From: Bacteroidota bacterium | Lineage (GTDB): Bacteria > Bacteroidota > Ignavibacteria > Ignavibacteriales > Ignavibacteriaceae | Reading direction: 5' to 3' | Length of the DNA stretch: 16,777 nucleotides | Assembly: GCA_021796135.1 (NCBI GenBank) | Contig: JAJYOQ010000033.1 | Location: 1 to 16,777 of the forward strand | In this document: positions 1 to 7,600 of the stretch, piece by piece | How positions within the stretch are numbered: position 1 is the first letter of the stretch | Layout: every line of letters begins with the position of its first letter | Made by a program: the position numbers and the translations under genes | The notes under the pieces: model-generated | The model's input: the letters and a program-made list of their open reading frames with translations, nothing else | What the model was told of the DNA's origin: nothing | The model's database searches: none

Positions 1-494
1 TTACCGTAATATCCGGGTAAGTATCCTATTGCTGTACATATATAAGATCGAGAACCGGATTTTGCCGTGCTGTCAAATAGAATCACCGGATTATTTTTTG
101 TCAATTCATCAAGTAATACTTGCGGAGAGGGACTGCCTTCAAAGTACTTTAAGTGCATAATATATTTAGAATTATTGTACTTAATATGCCATCCGTTCAA
201 GTGTGAAGTTACGGATTTCAAATTTTTATCCCATATAGGAAGGTCAGCATAAGGATTAGTCAATTTGAATGATTGTTTAATTATATCTTCCTGAGATACT
301 CTCGGGCCTTGATAATTTAGAATTATTTGAATATTAGCAGCCCAGATCCATGCTGGTGAATGCTGTTCCGCAAAAACAAATGTTGGAGCATCTTTTTCAA
401 TGCCTGAGAAAACTAACTGACTTCTTAAAAAAGTTTGGCTTGAAAGCCAAATTAAAGTAATTAGTAAAACAGTTGATAAATTAGTTAATTTCAT
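1..494 (-). CDS. Exported papain-like (C39-like) protein, catalytic residues lost, partial
   Basis: The first 164 residues are visible; the C-terminus lies beyond the window edge. The start is the ATG at 494-492, preceded by AGAGG on the minus strand. Residues 1 to about 26 look like a signal peptide (charged start, then a leucine/isoleucine-rich stretch), so the protein is probably exported. Residues 44-61 (Q44 ... AWIWAANIQIILNY) match the active-site helix of papain-like/C39-like cysteine peptidases, usually QxxxxWCWAA. Q44, the oxyanion glutamine, is kept six residues before the nucleophile position, but the nucleophile is I50. The later strand, usually GHAVVVTGY, reads SYICTAIGY at 150-158, so Y151 replaces the catalytic His. 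The fold is inferred from these motifs. An active enzyme is unlikely; a binding or structural role is possible. It lies 43 nt downstream of the exonuclease III gene on the same strand and may be co-transcribed. Confidence 0.72.
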   Translation of the reverse strand, partial: MKLTNLSTVLLITLIWLSSQTFLRSQLVFSGIEKDAPTFVFAEQHSPAWIWAANIQIILNYQGPRVSQEDIIKQSFKLTNPYADLPIWDKNLKSVTSHLNGWHIKYNNSKYIMHLKYFEGSPSPQVLLDELTKNNPVILFDSTAKSGSRSYICTAIGYLPGYYG

Positions 495-537
495 TATTAC
501 CTCTTTTCATATTTAAAAACCGTTTGATATTTCTCTT

Positions 538-1311
538 TCAGATTAATAGTTCCAGCCCAATCGGACAATGGTCAGAGCCCATAACATCACTTAAGATAAA
601 CGAATTTCGTAAATTTTCTTTAACATTTTCAGAAACAAAAAAATAGTCAATCCTCCATCCGACATTTCTTTCACGGGCACGCGTAACTTGATCCCACCAG
701 GTATAGTTCCCTGGTTCATTATTAAACAACCTGAATGTATCCAGATAGCCATTACTAATAAGTTTAGCAAGCCAAGATCTTTCTTCCGGCAGAAATCCGG
801 ATACTGTGGAATTTTCTTTTGGACGTGCCAGGTCTATTTCTTTATGTGCTGTATTTACATCACCGCAAAATATTATTTTGACATTATTTTCCTTCAAATT
901 ATTTACATATTTCAGGAAGGCTTCATAGAATTCCATTTTATATTTTAATCTTTCAGGGCTGGCTTTTCCGTTTGGATAATAAATGTTGAGTAATATAAAA
1001 TTGGGATATTCAGCAATTAATATTCTTCCTTCGTTATCAAATTTTTCAATGCCAAATCCTTTTTTAATGCTTAGAGGTTTTTCTTTCGAATATATTGCAA
1101 CGCCGCTATATCCCTTTCTTTCACCGGAACAGAAATATGAATAATAGCCATTAATATTAACTAACTCATCAGGAAGCTGTTCTACATGTGCTTTAGTCTC
1201 CTGCAAGCAAAGTATATCCGGCTGAGCTTTAGCTACCCAATCCAGCAGTCCCTTTTTATGCATAGCTCTAATGCCATTAACATTCCATGAAATTATTTTT
1301 AAATTGCTCAT
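538..1311 (-). CDS. xth: Exodeoxyribonuclease III (AP endonuclease family)
   Basis: A 257-residue single-domain Mg-dependent DNA repair nuclease of the EEP (exonuclease-endonuclease-phosphatase) fold. It cleaves abasic sites and removes 3'-blocking groups in base excision repair. All family motifs are visible: N10 in SWNVNGIRA, the metal-binding E38 in LQETK, Y111 in NIYYPNG, D151 and N153 in [13 protein letters not shown]222 in WRIDYFFVS, and the closing D247-H248 in GSDHCP. Length is typical for bacterial ExoA/XthA proteins, so the gene is intact. The start is an ATG with no Shine-Dalgarno sequence, as for several neighbours. It diverges from the ABC exporter genes, with a good promoter candidate 38 nt upstream. 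Exonuclease III is favoured over other EEP proteins because of the EIDLARPK and GSDHCP motifs. Confidence 0.95.
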   Translation of the reverse strand: MSNLKIISWNVNGIRAMHKKGLLDWVAKAQPDILCLQETKAHVEQLPDELVNINGYYSYFCSGERKGYSGVAIYSKEKPLSIKKGFGIEKFDNEGRILIAEYPNFILLNIYYPNGKASPERLKYKMEFYEAFLKYVNNLKENNVKIIFCGDVNTAHKEIDLARPKENSTVSGFLPEERSWLAKLISNGYLDTFRLFNNEPGNYTWWDQVTRARERNVGWRIDYFFVSENVKENLRNSFILSDVMGSDHCPIGLELLI

Positions 1312-1502
1312 AATAGATTAAGATTATTTATATATTTCAAATTAATTGCTAATTTATTAATAAAAATATTCCCTGTCAATTTTAAGATACCTAAGAACTT
1401 TTAGTTAATTTGAGACAGTGCTCACCTAATGGCATTTAATAAACTAAGTGGTTTTTATTATTTTTCATTTAATAATTTACAGATTTAATAACGGAGATTA
1501 AT
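1312..1502. other. Divergent intergenic region, xth / ABC exporter
   Basis: This AT-rich spacer separates the divergent xth and ABC exporter genes. It holds the xth promoter candidate and, at its right end, the SD sequence CGGAG (1492-1496) of the first ABC subunit. No convincing rightward promoter was found: a TTTG at 1409-1412 lacks a matching -7 element at the right distance. There is no RNA gene, strong hairpin or repeat. Confidence 0.5.
1349..1380 (-). promoter_or_regulatory. Candidate promoter of xth
   Basis: On the minus strand, TTGACA (1379-1374) is followed after 17 nt by TAAATT (1356-1351). Read in the Bacteroidota style it is ATTG-N20-TAAATTAG, seven of eight matches to TAnnTTTG. 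The start codon follows after 37 nt. The spacing equals that of the candidate promoters upstream of rsgA and ahpC. The call rests on motif matching alone. Confidence 0.4.
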
Positions 1503-3239
1503 ATAAAACAAAAACATACTAATGAAGAAGGTCAACCGAAAATTTCTTCATTATTAAAACCATATTCCGGAATGATTACTCTCCTTGTCCTTTTAGCATT
1601 ATTCGGTAACGGAGTAAACCTTCTTATTCCTAAAATTATTTCCCGCGGAATTGACGATTATACAGGCGGACATTATATTTTTAACATCATCGCAATAGAA
1701 TTCTTTGCAGCTACATTTGTAATATTTGTTTTTTCATATCTTCAAAGTATTGTACAGACCTATACTTCGGAAAGAGTTGCCCGTGACTTAAGGGAACAAT
1801 TGTCAAATAAAATATCTCAGCAAAGTTTCACTTTCATTCAGGAATCAAATCCTTCAAAATTATTGACAAATATGACATCCGATATAGATTCGGTAAAAAT
1901 GTTTGTTTCACAGGCAGTTTCATCAATCGCTTCATCTATATTTATAATTTTAGGGACAACAATTATTTTGCTGACTATTGATTGGAAATTAGCTTTGACT
2001 GTCATCGGCATTATCCCAATCATAGCCATTATGTTTTTTATAGTTCTAAGGAAAGTACGATTATTATTTAAAAGGAGCCGTGAAGTAATTGACTGGCTTA
2101 ATAAGGTCATTAATGAAAGTATTTTAGGCGCTGCAGTTATTCGTGTAATTAATTCCCAGCAAAATGAATATCAAAAGTTTTTAGCGGCGAATACAGAAGC
2201 AAAAAATCTTGGCATTTCTATTCTTACTTTATTTGCTACTTTAATACCGGTTATTACTTTGGTATCTAACCTTGCTACGCTCTCTATTCTTGCATTAGGC
2301 GGGCATTTTGTTATAAACGGAAAAATGTCGCTTGGAGACTTTGCAGCTTTTAATAGCTATGTAACAATTCTCATTTTCCCGATTATAATAATCGGATTTA
2401 TGAGTAATGTCATTGCACAGGCAACAGCATCATATCAAAGGATAGAACGAGTTTTGAAAGCCCAGGATATAGTTGAATCCGGTACATTAGATCAACCGTT
2501 ATTGGGAAATATAAATCTAAAAGATATTTCACTTTTATATGATGGGAAACCTGTTTTAAAGAATGTTTCTATAAGTATAAAGGCAGGATCTAGGACTGCT
2601 ATCATAGGACCCACAGCAGCCGGTAAAAGTCAGCTTCTATATTTGCTGACAGGATTGATAAAACAAAATTCAGGAACCATTGAATTAGATGGACGAAACA
2701 TCAATGATTATAAACAAGATTCTTTCCACAAACAAGTTGGATTTGTTTTTCAGGACAGCATTATGTTTAATATGAGTCTGCGCGAAAATATTGCATTTAG
2801 CAATACTGTTACAGATGAGTCACTGAAGAAGTCCTTGGAAACTTCGGAATTAAATGAGTTTGTTGAGCAGTTACCTCAAAAGCTGAACTCAATCGTTTCA
2901 GAAAGAGGGTCAAGTCTTTCGGGCGGTCAAAAGCAAAGAATTATGCTTGCAAGAGCATTGGCTCTTAATCCAAAAATTTTATTACTCGATGATTTTACGG
3001 CAAGAGTTGACAGTCAAACCGAAGATAAAATATTAAACAATGTCAGCAAGAACTATCCGGGAATAACACTTATTTCAGTAACCCAAAAAATTGCTCCAAT
3101 AGAAAATTATGACCAAGTTATTCTTCTTATGGAAGGAGAAGTTATTGCAGCAGGAAATCACAAAGAATTATTAGATAACTGCCCTGAATACATTCAAATT
3201 TATAACTCACAACGAAGTACCAGCCATTATGAACTATAA
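1503..3239 (+). CDS. Heterodimeric ABC exporter subunit carrying the degenerate ATPase site
   Basis: A half-transporter: a six-helix membrane domain (about residues 25-305) followed by a nucleotide-binding domain. The first canonical start (ATG 1572) would cut into the conserved LLKPY segment before TM1. The frame is open back to a TAA at 1473-1475 but holds no ATG, GTG or TTG. The likely start is ATA at 1503, six nt after GGAG (1493-1496), giving 578 residues. Numbering from there: Walker A GPTAAGKS at 369-376 with Ala for the usual Gly; Q-loop Q417; intact signature LSGGQ at 472-476; Walker B ending D496-D497, so the catalytic Glu is Asp; and Q528 where the H-loop His is expected. These losses mark the degenerate partner of TM287/288- or BmrCD-like exporters. 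It overlaps the next gene by 11 nt. The substrate (drug or lipid) cannot be read from the sequence. Confidence 0.88.
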   Translation: MKQKHTNEEGQPKISSLLKPYSGMITLLVLLALFGNGVNLLIPKIISRGIDDYTGGHYIFNIIAIEFFAATFVIFVFSYLQSIVQTYTSERVARDLREQLSNKISQQSFTFIQESNPSKLLTNMTSDIDSVKMFVSQAVSSIASSIFIILGTTIILLTIDWKLALTVIGIIPIIAIMFFIVLRKVRLLFKRSREVIDWLNKVINESILGAAVIRVINSQQNEYQKFLAANTEAKNLGISILTLFATLIPVITLVSNLATLSILALGGHFVINGKMSLGDFAAFNSYVTILIFPIIIIGFMSNVIAQATASYQRIERVLKAQDIVESGTLDQPLLGNINLKDISLLYDGKPVLKNVSISIKAGSRTAIIGPTAAGKSQLLYLLTGLIKQNSGTIELDGRNINDYKQDSFHKQVGFVFQDSIMFNMSLRENIAFSNTVTDESLKKSLETSELNEFVEQLPQKLNSIVSERGSSLSGGQKQRIMLARALALNPKILLLDDFTARVDSQTEDKILNNVSKNYPGITLISVTQKIAPIENYDQVILLMEGEVIAAGNHKELLDNCPEYIQIYNSQRSTSHYEL

Positions 3240-4992
3240 TCTAAACATACTTTCTGAAGAGTCTGTAAAGAAAAGATCTACTTTTACGGCGGTCAAAAGT
3301 CTGGTGTCTTACGTTGTGGAAGAAAAGAAAATACTTTTCTTGGCATTTTTTGCCATGATTATTGCCGCTATTTTGACGCTATTAAGTCCGGTGATTATTG
3401 GACATGTAATTGATAAATACATTCAGTCAAAACAATTTAATGGAGTAATAACTTATAGCGGAATCCTGCTTGGAATGTATCTAATAAGTTTTGTTGCAGG
3501 GTATTTGCAGACAAAACTGATGGGGACAGTTGGTCAGAATATGCTATTTTCCTTACGTAATGCGGTTTTTAATAAACTACAGGCATTACCAGTTGATTTC
3601 TTCAATCAGAACAAAGCAGGTGATTTGATATCTAGAATTAATAATGATACTGATAAGATTAATCAATTCTTTTCACAGTCATTAATGCAATTTCTAAGAT
3701 TTATTCTAATTATGATAGGCGCTGGAATATTTTTACTCTCAATCAACTTGCCGCTAGGAGCCGCTGCACTTTCTCCGGCTCTAATTATATGGTTATTTAC
3801 TAATATTATATCAAAATGGGTAAAACGTAAAAATGAAATTAATCTTAAAAGTACGGGAAATTTGAGTGCTTCTGTGCAGGAGAGTCTTAATAATTTTAAA
3901 GTAATTATCGCATTTAACCGCCGTGATTATTTTAGAAAAAAATTTAATGAAGCAAATCAGAATAATTATTTGACCTCAATATCAGCCGGACTTGCCAATA
4001 ATTTGTATATGCCTGTTTATGGATTCTTTTCAAATATCGGTCAACTTATAGTACTTACATTCGGGATTTATCTTATCTCTAAGAATATATTTTCCATTGG
4101 GCTTTTAATAAGCTTTCTGGCATATATAACTAGCTTTTATAATCCGCTAAGACAACTGGCATCTTTATGGGCAAATTTCCAGGTTGCTTTAGCCGGATGG
4201 GACAGAATATCTCAAATTATGAATTTAGATAATAATATGCCTATAATTGAAGATAATAGCGATAACAAATCTGATTCTCTTATATCATTTAAAAATGTTT
4301 ACTTTACTTATCCAAACGGGAAAGAAGTTTTACATAATATTAATTTCGAATTGTACAGAGGCAAAACCTATGCTTTTGTCGGACCGACTGGCGGCGGGAA
4401 AACTACTACCGCATCTTTAATAGCAAGATTATATAACCCGACTAAGGGTAAAGTTTTACTTGAGGGGAAAGATATTCGTTCATTCTCCCATGAACAAAGA
4501 ACAAAAAAAATAGGATTTATATTACAAGAACCATTTCTATTTACCGGAAATGTCAAAGAAAATATTTTGTACGGCAATCCAGATTATAAAAATTATAATA
4601 ATGAACAGCTTTATGAGGAAATTCAGAAATCAGGGCTGGAAAGTTTAATTGAGAGATTTGAATCTGGACTTGATACAAAAATTCAAACCTCGGGTGACGG
4701 CATTAGCCTGGGACAAAAGCAGTTAATAGCTTTTATGAGAGCTATTTTGAGAAAACCGGATTTACTGATACTAGATGAAGCAACAGCTAACATTGACACG
4801 GTAACTGAATTATTGCTGGAAACTATTTTAAACAAACTTCCGTTAACAAGCTCAAAAGTTATAATTGCGCATAGGTTAAATACTATAGAAAATGCAGATG
4901 AAATTTATTTTGTTAATTCGGGTGAAGTAACTCTAGCCGGATCACTTAATGATGCGGTTAATATGCTAATGAAAGGTAAACGGGTCAGCTGA
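3229..4992 (+). CDS. Heterodimeric ABC exporter subunit carrying the catalytic ATPase site
   Basis: A 587-residue half-transporter, partner of the preceding gene; its ATG lies within that gene's last codons, so translation is probably coupled. The membrane domain spans about residues 33-325. The nucleotide-binding domain has an A-loop tyrosine near 359-361, Walker A GPTGGGKT at 385-392, Q-loop Q433, Walker B LLILDE with D516 and E517, and H-loop H548, all consensus. Its signature is ISLGQ (492-496) rather than LSGGQ. In the dimer this weak signature faces the degenerate Walker A/B of the first subunit, while its intact Walker motifs face that subunit's intact LSGGQ. Exactly one hydrolytic site is therefore predicted. 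A multidrug or lipid exporter is likely; the substrate is unknown. Confidence 0.92.
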   Translation: MNYNLNILSEESVKKRSTFTAVKSLVSYVVEEKKILFLAFFAMIIAAILTLLSPVIIGHVIDKYIQSKQFNGVITYSGILLGMYLISFVAGYLQTKLMGTVGQNMLFSLRNAVFNKLQALPVDFFNQNKAGDLISRINNDTDKINQFFSQSLMQFLRFILIMIGAGIFLLSINLPLGAAALSPALIIWLFTNIISKWVKRKNEINLKSTGNLSASVQESLNNFKVIIAFNRRDYFRKKFNEANQNNYLTSISAGLANNLYMPVYGFFSNIGQLIVLTFGIYLISKNIFSIGLLISFLAYITSFYNPLRQLASLWANFQVALAGWDRISQIMNLDNNMPIIEDNSDNKSDSLISFKNVYFTYPNGKEVLHNINFELYRGKTYAFVGPTGGGKTTTASLIARLYNPTKGKVLLEGKDIRSFSHEQRTKKIGFILQEPFLFTGNVKENILYGNPDYKNYNNEQLYEEIQKSGLESLIERFESGLDTKIQTSGDGISLGQKQLIAFMRAILRKPDLLILDEATANIDTVTELLLETILNKLPLTSSKVIIAHRLNTIENADEIYFVNSGEVTLAGSLNDAVNMLMKGKRVS

Positions 4993-5083
4993 AAACTGCT
5001 TCCAAATAAATTAACTCAACTTTTCTTACATTTTAGTCGGATTTATTATTTAATTTAGCTAATTAGATTGCCGTAAATGTTTA

Positions 5084-5115
5084 TTTGACATAGTAATTAA
5101 TCCAATTTATTTTAA
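5084..5115 (+). promoter_or_regulatory. Candidate promoter of rsgA
   Basis: TTGACA at 5085-5090 is followed after 17 nt by TATTTT (5108-5113). In the Bacteroidota reading it is TTTG (5084-5087)-N20-TATTTTAA. Initiation would fall near 5121, leaving a leader of about 20 nt that carries the rsgA SD sequence. It lies in the 148-nt gap after the ABC genes, where no clear terminator is visible. Confidence 0.4.
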
Positions 5116-5140
5116 CAGTGAATTTTAATAGGAGACTTGT

Positions 5141-6097
5141 ATCAAGGGAATTATTTGTAGATCGGAAAGCAAAGATTATTATGTTCTCCCTGAAGGGAAG
5201 GAAGATCAGGTTAGGTGCTCTTTACGCGGTAAATTCAAAAAAGATTTTCGATTAAAGAAGGATAAACTTTATAAAACAGGTATTGCTGTTGTCGGAGATT
5301 TAATAAATTTTGAATTAGAGAAAGACGGAACAGGCGCCATTGATTTTATTGAAGAAAGAAAAAACTACATTTCAAGAAAAGCGCCATTAGCACAAGGTGC
5401 AAGTTATCGCGGTGAACGGCTTGAACAGGTAATTGCTTCAAATATCGATAATCTTTTTATTATTTCAAGTATAATTAAACCCGAGTTCAATAATAAAACG
5501 ATAGACAGACTAATTGTTGCTGGTGAGAGTTCTCATTTAAATATAATTATAATAATTAACAAAATAGACCTTGTTGATCCTGAGATAATAGCAGAATGGT
5601 CAAATTTATACTCCGAGGTCGGATATAGAACAATATTAACAAGTAAAATTACAGGCGATGGATTTTCTGAAATCAATGAATTAATAACCGGAAAAAGAAA
5701 TTTATTTTGGGGTCAATCCGGCGTCGGCAAATCTTCTATTTTGAATCACTTATTTCCCGGAATTAATCTGATTACAGGAGAAATTAGTAATTCTACAAAT
5801 AAGGGAAAGCATACAACAGTTACCAGCATAATGTTAAAAATGAAAAAAGACACATACATAATAGATACTCCGGGAATAAGAGAAATAGACCCTTTTGGCA
5901 TTAGGAAAAAGGATCTGGGACACTACTTTATTGAGTTTACTGAATATATTAAAGAATGCAGATTCAACACATGTACTCATGACCATGAACCGGGTTGTGC
6001 TGTTATAGAAGCAGTCGGAAAAAATAAAATATCAGAGAAAAGATACGATAGTTACCTTAGAATGCTCGAATCCACAGAAGAAGATATTTTTTTCTAA
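5141..6097 (+). CDS. rsgA: Ribosome small-subunit GTPase RsgA, apparent ATC start
   Basis: A circularly permuted GTPase that checks late 30S subunit maturation. The order is an N-terminal OB-fold (about 1-75), G4 motif NKID (140-143), G1 P-loop GQSGVGKS (191-198), G3 DTPG (242-245), then a zinc knuckle C273-C278-H280-C286. The first canonical start codon in this frame is a TTG at 5741, beyond the P-loop, so it cannot be the real start. A TAG at 5129-5131 closes the frame upstream. Between them the only reasonable start is ATC at 5141, six nt after AGGAG (5130-5134). Reading it as Met gives MKGIICRS, which fits RsgA N-termini of Bacteroidota relatives, and 318 residues, a normal length. The alternative is a sequencing or assembly error at one base. 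It stands alone between the ABC exporter and the men operon. Confidence 0.9.
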   Translation: MKGIICRSESKDYYVLPEGKEDQVRCSLRGKFKKDFRLKKDKLYKTGIAVVGDLINFELEKDGTGAIDFIEERKNYISRKAPLAQGASYRGERLEQVIASNIDNLFIISSIIKPEFNNKTIDRLIVAGESSHLNIIIIINKIDLVDPEIIAEWSNLYSEVGYRTILTSKITGDGFSEINELITGKRNLFWGQSGVGKSSILNHLFPGINLITGEISNSTNKGKHTTVTSIMLKMKKDTYIIDTPGIREIDPFGIRKKDLGHYFIEFTEYIKECRFNTCTHDHEPGCAVIEAVGKNKISEKRYDSYLRMLESTEEDIFF

Positions 6098-6120
6098 AGT
6101 ATTTAAGATTACAAAATTCT

Positions 6121-6158
6121 TTTCTATAATTGAGTACTATTTTATAAATTTAAATTTC
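6121..6158 (+). promoter_or_regulatory. Candidate promoter region of the men operon
   Basis: The 81-nt gap between rsgA and menF is extremely AT-rich and holds several overlapping promoter-like elements: a perfect TATAAT (6125-6130) with a poor -35, and TTTC-N20-TAAATTTA (6121-6124, 6145-6152). The elements are degenerate, so the exact promoter cannot be fixed by eye, but the long co-directional operon starts here. Confidence 0.3.
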
Positions 6159-6178
6159 AAACTAGAAAAATATCGTAA

Positions 6179-7600
6179 ATGGAAGAATTTATTTCATCAT
6201 CGGTGAGCTTATTTACAAAATTTCTCTCCGAATCAGAAAACCTAATTAAAAAGAATAACCTCCCTAGCTATCTGGTCAGTTTTGCATTAAATTATCCAGC
6301 GTCAAATCTTGAAAATAAATTTGATTTTTTATTAAAACTTCATGAAAGATCATTTTATTTTGAAAAACCGGATGAAAATTTTCTCATATTTGGAATGGAT
6401 GAAGCTTTAAATATTACTGAAAATGGAGAAAAACGATTTTCTGTTACTGATAAAAAAATCAGAGAGTGGAAAGAGAAATTTCATTCTAACTGGGCTCAAT
6501 TTAACGGAATTGTCTTCCCTCTTTTTCTTGGGTCAATCAAGTTTGCGGTTGAACATGCTGATAATGATTGGAGCGATTTTAATGATAGCACATGGTTTGT
6601 GCCGGAAGTTTTACTTTTTAAGACGAAAGAGCAAAGATTTTTATTATTTAATTTTGTTTATTCATCTGAATTTCCTAAAAGTATCATTATTAACAAGTTT
6701 ACATCTAAGCTAGAAAAACTTTTTAATAATAACTTTCAGCCAAAAGAGAAACCGGCAAGTAAAATTCTACATTCTTTAGGTTCTTCGCCGAAAGATAAAA
6801 AGAAATGGAAAAACCTAGTAGTAGAAGCTCTTGAAAAAATTTCAGAAAAAGAAGTAAATAAGATAGTTCTATCCAGAAGAGTCGATTTACTATTAACCGA
6901 GGAACCGGATTTTTATACTGTCCTGAAAAGACTTCGAAAAGATTATGGCGATACTTATCTATTTATTAATCATCATGGAAAGTCCTCATTTTTTGGAGCG
7001 ACTCCGGAAAGATTAGCTAAATTTACAGAGGGGAAAATAGAAATTGATGCACTAGCCGGTTCTGCTCCTAGAGGCAAAAATGATTCAGAAGATTTAATAA
7101 TTGAAAATAATCTCTTATCCGATAAAAAGAATCTTAATGAACATAATTTTGTAATTGATCATATAAGAAGCTCAATAATAAATTTCACAAAGGATTTTAC
7201 AATTCTGCCAAATAATAAGATAAGGAAACTTGCAAATATTCAGCATTTATGGACAAAGATTTCAGCGAAATTGAACGATAATAGTTCAATGATGCTTTTA
7301 TTAAAAGAATTATTCCCTACTCCTGCAGTTTGCGGTATTCCTAAGGATACAGCCCTTCAATTAATTAAAAAGTTAGAAGGATATAAACGAGGTCTTTATT
7401 CAGGTACAGTCGGTTGGTTTAATTTTAATAATGAAGGTGAATTTGTCATAGGAATTCGTTCTGCTTTATCCTTAAATAATAAATTAATTGCATTTGCGGG
7501 CTGTGGTATTGTAGAAAATTCTGATCCCGAATTAGAATACCAGGAAACAGAATTAAAATTGAAAACAATTCTATCTTTATTCAATGAAACTCAAAATTAA
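6179..7600 (+). CDS. menF: Isochorismate synthase
   Basis: Converts chorismate to isochorismate, the committed step into menaquinone. At 473 residues it is normal for MenF, with a variable N-terminal half and a conserved chorismate-binding domain from about residue 205. Visible signatures are K228 (the general base) in NKIVLSRR, ATPER at 274-278, the ALAGSAPRG segment around 291-299, E321-H322 of the metal site, PTPAVCGIP at 380-388 (Cys where Gly is common), the RGLYSGTVGW block at 404-413, and the C-terminal metal-binding ELEYQETELK at 451-460. Its position directly before menD argues against salicylate or enterobactin paralogues. The start is an ATG right after an in-frame TAA with no SD sequence. 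The 3' end overlaps menD by 17 nt. Confidence 0.95.
   Translation: MEEFISSSVSLFTKFLSESENLIKKNNLPSYLVSFALNYPASNLENKFDFLLKLHERSFYFEKPDENFLIFGMDEALNITENGEKRFSVTDKKIREWKEKFHSNWAQFNGIVFPLFLGSIKFAVEHADNDWSDFNDSTWFVPEVLLFKTKEQRFLLFNFVYSSEFPKSIIINKFTSKLEKLFNNNFQPKEKPASKILHSLGSSPKDKKKWKNLVVEALEKISEKEVNKIVLSRRVDLLLTEEPDFYTVLKRLRKDYGDTYLFINHHGKSSFFGATPERLAKFTEGKIEIDALAGSAPRGKNDSEDLIIENNLLSDKKNLNEHNFVIDHIRSSIINFTKDFTILPNNKIRKLANIQHLWTKISAKLNDNSSMMLLLKELFPTPAVCGIPKDTALQLIKKLEGYKRGLYSGTVGWFNFNNEGEFVIGIRSALSLNNKLIAFAGCGIVENSDPELEYQETELKLKTILSLFNETQN

Noticed and set aside
67..252. Plus-strand open frame near the left edge
   Set aside because: The opposite strand encodes a signal-peptide protein with papain-like motifs over the same bases; the plus frame has no recognisable features.
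1572..1574. ATG 1572 as the start of the first ABC subunit
   Set aside because: It has no SD sequence and drops the conserved segment before TM1, whereas GGAG with an in-frame ATA lies 69 nt upstream. It remains possible as a secondary start.
4993..5083. Terminator after the ABC exporter genes
   Set aside because: No stable GC-containing stem followed by a T-run could be found; the region is only AT-rich.
5741..6097. Short 118-residue reading of rsgA starting at TTG 5741
   Set aside because: It would begin inside the P-loop helix and lack the OB-fold and the G4 and G1 motifs, all of which are encoded in the same open frame upstream.
6179..7600. menF as an anthranilate or salicylate synthase component
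   Set aside because: The chorismate-binding motifs fit several relatives, but the 17-nt overlap with menD and the complete men operon make isochorismate synthase clear.
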